Shown here: piece by piece, positions 1 through 7,842 of the stretch
How the letters are laid out: the number at the start of each line of letters is the position of its first letter
Numbering within the stretch: the first letter of the stretch is position 1
DNA from: CAZTZY01 sp964617765
GTDB taxonomy: Bacteria; Pseudomonadota; Gammaproteobacteria; Pseudomonadales; DT-91
Direction: 5' to 3'
Assembly (NCBI GenBank): GCA_964617765.1
Contig: CAZTZY010000001.1
Location: 1 to 64,000 of the forward strand
DNA length: 64,000 bases
The notes under the pieces: generated by a model
What the model was told of the DNA's origin: nothing
Seen by the model: only the letters and a program-made list of their open reading frames with translations
Databases searched by the model: none
Position numbers and translations under genes: made by a program

Positions 1-18
1 CTAAATAAAGGGGATTCT

Positions 19-1935
19 ATGCTCAAAAAACTCATTCTTGTTTTTTCTTCAACCACGCTATTAACTGCCTGTGGCGGCGCATTGAATATACCCACGCTGA
101 CAGAGTGCCCTGCAACGATGGGTGGTGATCTTTCGCAACATACCATTGGCGCAAGCAGTGGCTCACTAGCCTGGCCTTCCTGGGGCGGCAATCCTGAAAA
201 TACGCATAGCTCTGGCGACACTACTATCAGTACCGCTAATGTGAATCAATTACAAGTGAAGTGGATTTTCAACGCTGCGGGTTCCATATCAGCAAACCCC
301 ACTATTACTGATAACCATATTTATGTTACCGACTGGGGTAAAGGCACCAGCACCAACTCTGATTGGCCAGGAGGGATGCTTCATGCTATTAACTTGACTA
401 CCGGTGTAGCTGAATGGTCACAATGGATGCGTCACTACAACAATGACACCCTCAATAATGTATCACGCAGCAGCCCGGCTATTTTTCAGGATTTAGTCAT
501 CATCGGCGATGTCCAAAACCCTGCGCCTATTACCGCCATACCTTCACTTATAGACAGGACCATGCGCTACTTGTTCAAATTCAACGATCCATGCGGGGCC
601 TATGTCTATGGCATAAACCGCAACAATGGTAATTTAGCCTGGAGCACCCGAATTGGCACGCAAATGTTTGATCAAATAAGCCAGTCCCCCGTAGTCTATA
701 ATAATACTGTTTTTGTCGGGATTTCATCCCACGAATCCACTTATACCCATTCAGCGAAAGTTCCTTGCTGTAAATTTCGCGGCAGTTTTGTTGCGTTAGA
801 TGCTCATACTGGCGCCATAAAATGGCGGCGCTACATGATTAATGACAGTGAAGATTATGATCAATATGCTGGTGCTGCTATCTGGGGTGGTGCACCAACG
901 ATAGATCCTGCACGCAATGCAGTTTATTTGCCAACTGGCAATAATTACTGGGTTCCACAATCAGTACAAAATTGCCTGATTGCCGCGAATGGGAACCCCG
1001 CCCAGGAAAGTATTTGCCTGGCTGGCCAACCTGATAATTTCTTTGATTCCATCGTATCACTGGATTTGAGTACTGGCGCTGTAAATTGGGTAATGAATTC
1101 CAAAACCTATGACGCATGGACAACAGCTTGTGATTTTAACAACTTATTTCCCTTGCTTGCAGCATTCAGTAGTACACGCAACTGTCCTACTCCTAAAGGA
1201 CCGGATTCTGACTTCGCACAACCACCGATGTTAGTCAGAAACGTGAATTTAGGCGGCGCCGGCATTCACGACCTGCTTTTTGCAGGTACTAAAGGTGGTG
1301 AGTTTTTCGCAATAAAAGCTGCCGATGGGTCGATAGTATGGCGCAAACAAATAGGCCCTGGCGGCTTAATTGGCGGTATGCAATTTGGTGCAGCAACCGA
1401 TGGTCAACGTATCTATATCCAGAATACCAATTTTGATCATATTCCCTACACCTTGGTTGCAGGATCACTGGCAGGGACAACGATACAAAGTGGGTTTTGG
1501 GCGGCACTTGATCCTGTCACTGGCAATATTTTATGGCAAACACCTGTACCTTATTATAACGACCCACTGGATGGCTCAGGTATTTATTCGAGTGGCGAAT
1601 TTTCATCTGACAGCACTGCAACCTATGGCGCACTAGAGAGCAATTACCAATCGGGGATCTTCCATATTGTTTGGGGATTTGGCCTGGGCAAAGGCTATTT
1701 TAATTGGCCAATGGGCGGTCTGACTGTTGCTAATGGTGTAGTTTATACTGGTGTTGCCAATCTGCAGGGAACCATGGTTGCAATGAATGCATCTAACGGA
1801 AATATTCTATGGCAATATGATACAGGTCAGTCAATTGTCAGCTCACCGACTATTGTCAACGGCAGACTTTACTGGGGAACTGGATACAAAACCGGCACCC
1901 CCGGCAACCGTCTCTATAGCCTCGGCTTACCTTGA
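19..1935 (+). CDS. PQQ-type beta-propeller lipoprotein (quinoprotein dehydrogenase-like)
   Basis: This 638-aa protein starts with a lipoprotein signal peptide (LLTAC lipobox, Cys18), so it is probably anchored in the periplasm or outer membrane. The body is a series of Trp-containing propeller blades of the type 'DxxTGxxxW' (for example ATDGQ, TGNILW, NGNILW), as in PQQ-binding quinoprotein dehydrogenases. A vicinal CC pair at residues 250-251 followed by FRG and VALDAHTG resembles the polyvinyl-alcohol-dehydrogenase-like branch, where adjacent cysteines sit at the PQQ site. No CXXCH is present, so it carries no heme of its own and would need a separate electron acceptor. The start is supported by a strong AAGGGGA ribosome site. 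It converges on lipA. The substrate is unknown; a non-catalytic propeller is the main alternative. Confidence 0.8.
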   Translation: MLKKLILVFSSTTLLTACGGALNIPTLTECPATMGGDLSQHTIGASSGSLAWPSWGGNPENTHSSGDTTISTANVNQLQVKWIFNAAGSISANPTITDNHIYVTDWGKGTSTNSDWPGGMLHAINLTTGVAEWSQWMRHYNNDTLNNVSRSSPAIFQDLVIIGDVQNPAPITAIPSLIDRTMRYLFKFNDPCGAYVYGINRNNGNLAWSTRIGTQMFDQISQSPVVYNNTVFVGISSHESTYTHSAKVPCCKFRGSFVALDAHTGAIKWRRYMINDSEDYDQYAGAAIWGGAPTIDPARNAVYLPTGNNYWVPQSVQNCLIAANGNPAQESICLAGQPDNFFDSIVSLDLSTGAVNWVMNSKTYDAWTTACDFNNLFPLLAAFSSTRNCPTPKGPDSDFAQPPMLVRNVNLGGAGIHDLLFAGTKGGEFFAIKAADGSIVWRKQIGPGGLIGGMQFGAATDGQRIYIQNTNFDHIPYTLVAGSLAGTTIQSGFWAALDPVTGNILWQTPVPYYNDPLDGSGIYSSGEFSSDSTATYGALESNYQSGIFHIVWGFGLGKGYFNWPMGGLTVANGVVYTGVANLQGTMVAMNASNGNILWQYDTGQSIVSSPTIVNGRLYWGTGYKTGTPGNRLYSLGLP

Positions 1936-1942
1936 AACAGTA

Positions 1943-1971
1943 AAGAGAGAACCTTCGCAGGCTTCTCTCTT
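1943..1971. terminator. Hairpin between converging genes
   Basis: A 9-bp inverted repeat (AAGAGAGAA / TTCTCTCTT) with a loop of about 11 nt lies between the propeller gene and lipA and touches the lipA stop codon. It is placed to end transcription from either side, but neither side has a long T-run, so it is a moderate candidate. Confidence 0.45.
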
Positions 1972-2953
1972 ATCGGCCTTTCAAGCGACTGATATCGACT
2001 TGTTTATCTGCATGGTAAGACGACCGAACCAATGGACCACTCGCCACTGAAGCGAATCCCAACTCTTCCGCTATTTGCGCCAATTCGGCAAACTCATCTG
2101 GATGAACAAACCGGGCGACTGGCAGATGATGTTTGCTGGGTTGCAGATATTGGCCTAACGTCAGCATATCAATTTTATGTGCGCGCATATCCTTGAGCAC
2201 GGCAATCACTTCTTCCTTGGTTTCACCCAGACCTAACATTAAGCCTGATTTTGTTAATACATCCGGGCAACGCTCTTTATATTTTTTCAATAAATCCAGC
2301 GACCATTGGTAATCAGAGCCTGGTCGTATTTCCTTGTATAAACGCGGAATAGACTCCAGATTATGATTAAAGACATCGGGCGGAGTTTCCACAAGGATAT
2401 CTAACGCTACTTCCATGCGACCACGAAAATCAGGCACCAGCACCTCAATATAACATTGCGGGCTACGCGCACGCATTTCAGAAATACAGGAAGCAAAATG
2501 ATTGGCGCCTCCGTCACGCAAATCATCACGATCAACAGAAGTCACCACTACATATTTCAAACCCATCTCGGCAACCGCTTCTGCCAATTCACGCGGCTCA
2601 TTTTCATCGAGCGGATTTGGCCTGCCATGTGCGACATCACAAAACGGACAGCGCCGGGTACATATCTCACCCATAATCATAAAGGTTGCTGTACCACCAC
2701 TAAAACACTCACCCAGATTAGGGCATTGGGCTTCTTCGCAAACCGAGGCGAGTTTATGTTTCCGCAATAGATTTTTAATGCGCGTTATTTCGGGAGAAAT
2801 CGGCATTTTCACCCGAATCCAGTCGGGTTTTTTGGGTAACTCCACCGTAGGAATTATCTTGACGGGAATACGCGCCACTTTTTCAGCACCACGAAGTTTT
2901 TCACCTTGAATGACTATTTTCGGTGCTGAATGTTGATTATCAGTGGACGACAT
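1970..2953 (-). CDS. lipA: Lipoyl synthase
   Basis: This radical-SAM enzyme inserts two sulfurs into octanoyl groups on lipoyl domains in the cytoplasm. Both [4Fe-4S] sites are visible: the auxiliary cluster CX4CX5C at Cys72, Cys77 and Cys83, and the SAM cluster CX3CX2C at Cys98, Cys102 and Cys105. The conserved C-terminal RSSY (residues 310-313) supplies the serine ligand of the auxiliary cluster. The length of 327 aa is normal. It lies downstream of aceE-aceF on the same strand. AceF has two lipoyl domains, so the enzyme and a direct client are encoded together. A 122-nt gap separates it from aceF, so it may have its own promoter. Confidence 0.97.
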   Translation of the reverse strand: MSSTDNQHSAPKIVIQGEKLRGAEKVARIPVKIIPTVELPKKPDWIRVKMPISPEITRIKNLLRKHKLASVCEEAQCPNLGECFSGGTATFMIMGEICTRRCPFCDVAHGRPNPLDENEPRELAEAVAEMGLKYVVVTSVDRDDLRDGGANHFASCISEMRARSPQCYIEVLVPDFRGRMEVALDILVETPPDVFNHNLESIPRLYKEIRPGSDYQWSLDLLKKYKERCPDVLTKSGLMLGLGETKEEVIAVLKDMRAHKIDMLTLGQYLQPSKHHLPVARFVHPDEFAELAQIAEELGFASVASGPLVRSSYHADKQVDISRLKGR

Positions 2954-3075
2954 AATGCAATTTCTACTGTTTAGTAATATTTGGAAAGATTCACAAGTGC
3001 CCCTTTCCGTTTTTTGAGTTCACACAGTTAAAGTATGCTGTTAAATCTTTTCGCTAAAATAGTTCTAGCATAAAT

Positions 3076-4701
3076 CTAAAGTGACAGCCGCCGGATATCC
3101 GACATGGCATTATTCAAAAACACCATGAACTTACCGGCATCAGCCCCATTTACTGCACGATGATCGTAACTCAAACATAATGGCAACATTTTGCGCGGTT
3201 CAAATTCCTTACCATTCCAGCGTGGTTTTATATCCAGCTTGGAAACTCCCAAAATACCTACTTCTGGCGCATTAACAATCGGTGTAAAACCCGTGCCGCC
3301 CATACTGCCAAGACTGGAGATAGTGAAACACCCACCCTGCATTTCAGAAGGCTTCAGTTTTCTTTCTTTGGCTTTTTGAGCTAACTCGTTAGATTCAGCC
3401 GCCAATTCCAACAAGGATTTTTTATCAACATCACGGATCACAGGCACCATTAATCCCGCAGGTGTATCTACCGCAATACCTATATGCACATAACTTTTGT
3501 AAACCATATTCACCCCATCGGCATGTAGGGATGCATTGAATTTTTCGTTCGCTTTAAGCGCCGCAGCACAAGCCTTAAGTATGAATGCCAGTGGTGTTAA
3601 TTTGACACCTGCCTTTTCTGCTTCCGTTTTCATGCCATTACGGAACTCTTCCATTTCGGTAATATCCACCTCATCGAATTGCGTCACATGCGGCACATTC
3701 AACCAGCTGCGATGCATATTGGCAGCAGTTAATTTATGCAGTTTGGTTAATGCCTCAACCCTGATTTCTCCAAATTGTGAAAAATCAATTTCAGGAATTG
3801 CCGGTATACCTGCACCGGAAACGGCATTACCTGCTGTTGATCTATTTTTAAGTGCGTCCTTGATAAACGCTTTAACATCTTCTTTTTGGATGCGCCCACG
3901 AGGGCCCGAACCTGGCACCAACACTAAATCGAGGCCTATCTCACGCGCCATTTTGCGCACAGCAGGCCCGGCATACACTTCACCGGTCGGACGATTTTCT
4001 GTCATACCCGTAATGGTTTTATATTGTTCAGTAACCTGTTTTGGCTCAGTTAACTGTGGTGCTGCTGCTTTGGCAGACGGCATTGCAGCAGATGGACTTG
4101 CTTCGAGAGCTGCAGCAGTGCCTTCAACCTGTAATTCCAGAATGGCATCGCCCTGCTTGACACTGTCACCTTCCTTAATTTTTATGGCTAACACTTTACC
4201 TTTTTTAGGTGATGGGACTTCCATGGAGGCCTTATCACTTTCCAGTACAATCAAGGAATCACCATCAGCAACCACGTCACCCACTTTCACACAAATTTCG
4301 ATAACCTGCACTGCATCGGTTGTACCAATATCAGGCACAGCGATAATTTCATTCACTGACTGAACAGCAGCCACAGGAACCGCCTGCTTTGTCGCAGCTT
4401 CCGGTTTTGATGGGGCTGTTGGTTTTTCAGGGACTGGCTCAGATTTTACTGTTTCACTACCCTGTTCCACTTCAACTTCCAGAATAGCTGCACCTTGTTT
4501 TAATTTATCACCTTCTTTTACCAACAGGGATATAACCTTGCCGGCATAAGGCGATGGCACTTCCATGGAAGCCTTATCAGACTCTAACACTAATAATGAA
4601 TCTTCTTTTTTAATAACGTCGCCAACGGCAACGCAAACCTCGATAACTTCGACTTCATCTGCACCACCCAGATCGGGGACATTGATTATTTGTTTAGTCA
4701 T
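3076..4701 (-). CDS. aceF: Pyruvate dehydrogenase E2, dihydrolipoamide acetyltransferase
   Basis: This is the core subunit of pyruvate dehydrogenase; it transfers acetyl groups to CoA. From the ATG at 4701 the 541-aa protein has two N-terminal lipoyl domains, each with DKASMEVPSP (lipoyl-lysines near K43 and K157). They are separated by Ala/Pro/Lys-rich linkers. A peripheral subunit-binding domain (AVRKMAREIG...GPRGRI) and a C-terminal catalytic domain with the DHRAVNGA active-site motif near residue 514 follow. A longer reading from a TTG at 4716 adds only five residues; the ATG matches the usual N-terminus of the family. It follows aceE by 33 nt, clearly one operon. Two lipoyl domains rather than the three of E. 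coli is a common variant. Confidence 0.96.
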   Translation of the reverse strand: MTKQIINVPDLGGADEVEVIEVCVAVGDVIKKEDSLLVLESDKASMEVPSPYAGKVISLLVKEGDKLKQGAAILEVEVEQGSETVKSEPVPEKPTAPSKPEAATKQAVPVAAVQSVNEIIAVPDIGTTDAVQVIEICVKVGDVVADGDSLIVLESDKASMEVPSPKKGKVLAIKIKEGDSVKQGDAILELQVEGTAAALEASPSAAMPSAKAAAPQLTEPKQVTEQYKTITGMTENRPTGEVYAGPAVRKMAREIGLDLVLVPGSGPRGRIQKEDVKAFIKDALKNRSTAGNAVSGAGIPAIPEIDFSQFGEIRVEALTKLHKLTAANMHRSWLNVPHVTQFDEVDITEMEEFRNGMKTEAEKAGVKLTPLAFILKACAAALKANEKFNASLHADGVNMVYKSYVHIGIAVDTPAGLMVPVIRDVDKKSLLELAAESNELAQKAKERKLKPSEMQGGCFTISSLGSMGGTGFTPIVNAPEVGILGVSKLDIKPRWNGKEFEPRKMLPLCLSYDHRAVNGADAGKFMVFLNNAMSDIRRLSL

Positions 4702-4734
4702 TTTATTACTCGGCAAAAATTCATGTAATTATTA

Positions 4735-7392
4735 TTAAAGCGTCCATGGATCCGGTTTGTCAGGATTGATATTGTATTTTTTCATCGCCTTCACAACATC
4801 TGCTGACTTCAATTTACCTTCATCTGCCAGGGCTTTTAATGTAGCAATAACAATGGAATGAGCATCCACTTCAAAATGGCTACGTAATTTTTGGCGAGTA
4901 TCACTGCGACCAAACCCATCGGTGCCCAATGTAACATAGCGCTGCGGTATAAATTCACGTAACTGATCTGTATAGGAGGCCATATAATCTGTGGCCGCAA
5001 TCACCGGGCCTTCCTTGCCTGTCAATTGTTGTGCAACATAAGATACTTTGGGATTCTCATCAGGATGCAAGCGATTCCAGCGTGAACAATGCAATGCTTC
5101 TTTTCGCAACTCATTAACACTGGTTAGACTCCAGACATCGGAATCAATTTTCCATTCTGATTTTAATATTTCTGCAGCAGCCAATACCTCACGCAAAATA
5201 GTCCCGGAACCCATCAATTGGACTTTCATCTTCGCATCTTGGGATGCAGATTCCTGGATACAATACATTCCCTTGATAATACCTTGCTCAACACCGGCAG
5301 GCATTGCGGGATGTGTGTAGTTTTCATTCATCACTGTGATGTAATAAAACACATTGTCTTTATCAACAAACATGCGCTGCAAGCCACTCTGGATAATGAC
5401 AGCTAATTCATATGAAAATGTAGGATCGTAGGAAACACAATTAGGCACCATATTCGCCATTAAATGGCTATGTCCATCCTGATGCTGCAAGCCCTCGCCA
5501 TTCAATGTCGTACGACCTGCAGTACCTCCTATAAGGAATCCACGCGCCTGCATATCACCGGCAGCCCAGATTAAATCCATCACACGCTGGAAGCCGAACA
5601 TGGAATAAAACACATAGAACGGCACCATCGGCAGCCCATAAGTACTGTACGAGGTTGCCTGTGCTATCCACGCTGAGGTTGCGCCAGATTCGTTAATGCC
5701 TTCTTCCATGATCTGGCCTTGTTCACTTTCCTTGTAATACATGATCTGGTCGGCATCATGCGGGGTATAACGCTGGCCTTGCGCAGAATAAATGCCCAAT
5801 TGACGGAACATGCCTTCCATACCGAAGGTGCGCGCCTCATCGGGAATGATAGGTACTATACGCTCGCCAATGTTTTTATCCTTGGCCAGGGTTGAAAGGA
5901 TGCGCACAAAAGCCATGGTTGAAGAAATCTCACGTGCACCGGTATCTTTTAATTGCGCACTGAAGCTTTCCAATGCAGGGATTTCCAACACTGGGAAGTC
6001 CTTTTGGCGTTGCGGCACAAAACCGCCTAGAAGCTGACGGCGCTTGAGCATATATTGCATCTCCGGGCTGTCAGGTGAAGGACGATAATAGGGAACAGTT
6101 TTCAACTCTTCATCTGTCAAAGGAATATCAAAACGGTCACGGAAACGTTTTAGACTTTCCACATCGAGTTTTTTCAGTGAATGCGTTTCATTATGCGCTT
6201 CGCCGGATTCTCCGGTTCCATAACCTTTCACTGTTTGCGCCAAAATAACGGTAGGTTGATCTTTGTGTTCGACAGCAGCCGCATAAGCTGCGTAGACTTT
6301 ATATGGATCATGGCCACCACGATTGAGATACATGATATCGTCATCACTCAGATCTTTGACTAACTCGAGCAATTCAGGATATTTACCAAAGAAATGTTTG
6401 CGGGTGTAGGCACCGCCATTTTGCTTGAAGTTTTGTAATTCACCATCACACACTTCATCCATACGTTTTTGTAATAATCCGGTTTTATCCTTTTCTAACA
6501 GGACATCCCAATGGCGACCCCATACCACCTTGATAACATTCCAGCCGGCACCACGGAAAGCGCCTTCAAGTTCCTGCATGATCTTGCCATTGCCACGCAC
6601 AGGGCCATCAAGACGCTGAAGATTGCAGTTAACAACAAATATCAGGTTATCGAGACCTTCACGACCTGCCAACGAAATAGCACCCAGACTTTCCGGCTCA
6701 TCACACTCACCATCACCCAGGAACGCCCATACCCGACGATCGCCATGATCAACCAGGCCGCGTTTTTGCTGGTACTTCATCACATGCGCCTGATAAATCG
6801 CCTGTATCGGGCCCAAACCCATGGATACCGTCGGGAATTGCCAATAATCGGGCATTAACCAGGGATGAGGATAGGAGGACAAACCATTGCCATCGACTTC
6901 GCGACGGAAATTATCGAGCTGCGTTTCATCCAGTCGACCTTCCAGAAATGATCGAGCATAAATACCTGGAGCAATATGACCCTGAAAATAAATCATATCA
7001 GCCCTGAAACCATTTTCCGGACCACGGAAAAAATAGTTGAATCCCACATCATATAACGTGGCACTGGATGAAAAACTGGATATATGCCCACCCAAGCCTT
7101 CTGAGCGTTCATTGGCACGCATAACCATAGCCAATGCATTCCAGCGCACCAGAGAGCGAATTCGACGCTCCATAAATAAATCGCCAGGCATAAGCTTTTC
7201 ATCAGAAGTCGAAATGGTATTACGATAAGGAGTCGTTACTGCGGGCGGCAAACGAGTACCTGCACGTGCAGCTCTTTCGGCCAATGTTTTTAACAAGAAA
7301 GCTGCACGACCACGGCCGGCATTTTTCAAAATGGAATCAAGAGCGTCGAGCCACTCTTGCGTTTCTATAGGATCTTTATCCCCTTCTTGCAT
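4735..7392 (-). CDS. aceE: Pyruvate dehydrogenase E1, homodimeric type
   Basis: This ThDP-dependent subunit decarboxylates pyruvate and acetylates the lipoyl groups of AceF. The sequence is collinear with E. coli AceE along its whole length. It has DPIETQEWLDAL near the start, GNGLSSYPHP, the ThDP-binding GDGE...NCN segment near residue 226, DEARTFGMEGMFRQ, and the end motif LGTDGFGRSD. I chose the ATG at 7392 because a GGGAG ribosome site sits 6 nt upstream. An ATG at 7398 overlaps that site and an ATG at 7440 has no good site. The product is 885 aa. It is the first gene of aceE-aceF(-lipA). No lpd and no pdhR-like regulator is seen in the window, so E3 must be encoded elsewhere. Confidence 0.96.
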   Translation of the reverse strand: MQEGDKDPIETQEWLDALDSILKNAGRGRAAFLLKTLAERAARAGTRLPPAVTTPYRNTISTSDEKLMPGDLFMERRIRSLVRWNALAMVMRANERSEGLGGHISSFSSSATLYDVGFNYFFRGPENGFRADMIYFQGHIAPGIYARSFLEGRLDETQLDNFRREVDGNGLSSYPHPWLMPDYWQFPTVSMGLGPIQAIYQAHVMKYQQKRGLVDHGDRRVWAFLGDGECDEPESLGAISLAGREGLDNLIFVVNCNLQRLDGPVRGNGKIMQELEGAFRGAGWNVIKVVWGRHWDVLLEKDKTGLLQKRMDEVCDGELQNFKQNGGAYTRKHFFGKYPELLELVKDLSDDDIMYLNRGGHDPYKVYAAYAAAVEHKDQPTVILAQTVKGYGTGESGEAHNETHSLKKLDVESLKRFRDRFDIPLTDEELKTVPYYRPSPDSPEMQYMLKRRQLLGGFVPQRQKDFPVLEIPALESFSAQLKDTGAREISSTMAFVRILSTLAKDKNIGERIVPIIPDEARTFGMEGMFRQLGIYSAQGQRYTPHDADQIMYYKESEQGQIMEEGINESGATSAWIAQATSYSTYGLPMVPFYVFYSMFGFQRVMDLIWAAGDMQARGFLIGGTAGRTTLNGEGLQHQDGHSHLMANMVPNCVSYDPTFSYELAVIIQSGLQRMFVDKDNVFYYITVMNENYTHPAMPAGVEQGIIKGMYCIQESASQDAKMKVQLMGSGTILREVLAAAEILKSEWKIDSDVWSLTSVNELRKEALHCSRWNRLHPDENPKVSYVAQQLTGKEGPVIAATDYMASYTDQLREFIPQRYVTLGTDGFGRSDTRQKLRSHFEVDAHSIVIATLKALADEGKLKSADVVKAMKKYNINPDKPDPWTL

Positions 7393-7476
7393 ACTCATCT
7401 CCCACCCATTATTTTGGTGCTCACTTAATATTATGGACATCTCTAAAAACCGTTTTTTTCCATGCGCCTTTTCTTA

Positions 7477-7504
7477 TGCACATTTCCCCATGCACATTTC
7501 CCCA
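7477..7504. repeat. 14-bp perfect tandem duplication upstream of aceE
   Basis: The unit TGCACATTTCCCCA occurs twice back to back, about 85 nt upstream of the chosen aceE start. It could be a duplicated regulator half-site or simply a slippage duplication; I do not recognise it as a known operator. Confidence 0.6.
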
Positions 7505-7842
7505 TGATAGCCGCGTCAGCTCCGTGCTCAAATCCTCATTGAATGCTTGTAAACTGCGATTTTACGCGCGGTGCTTCCTTGCTCTCTTGGTAAAATCTTG
7601 GTTTTTAGAGGTGACCTTTATTATCGCTTCAAAAAATTTTGTAAAATATTTACACAGCATCGGCATAAAAACAAGTTTTCCAGATTAATCTTTACTATTA
7701 AAGCCCTGAAAATATGGTAATAAATCCCATGCATCTCACAAACAAACCACTGAATTCATTAGCCTAAAGGTGATATTTTTCTTTTTATTCCTCTAAGGAT
7801 ACAGTCACTACAATTTATGTAGTAAAACTACAAATAAAATTA
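7505..7842. other. Intergenic region upstream of aceE, no gene seen
   Basis: This non-coding stretch lies between the aceE leader and the end of the M16 peptidase gene. On the minus strand TTTACA and TAATAA hexamers about 16 nt apart (roughly 7626-7654) could form a sigma-70 promoter for aceE, but this is weak. A short palindrome, TGTAGT-AAA-ACTACA at 7818-7832, lies just after the M16 gene and could help end its transcription, though no T-run follows. No RNA gene or supported ORF was found. Confidence 0.4.

Noticed and set aside
3536..4363. 275-codon open frame on the plus strand opposite aceF
   Set aside because: It is antisense to a clear aceF with lipoyl and catalytic motifs, has no recognisable domain, and arises from Ala/Ser-rich codon bias.
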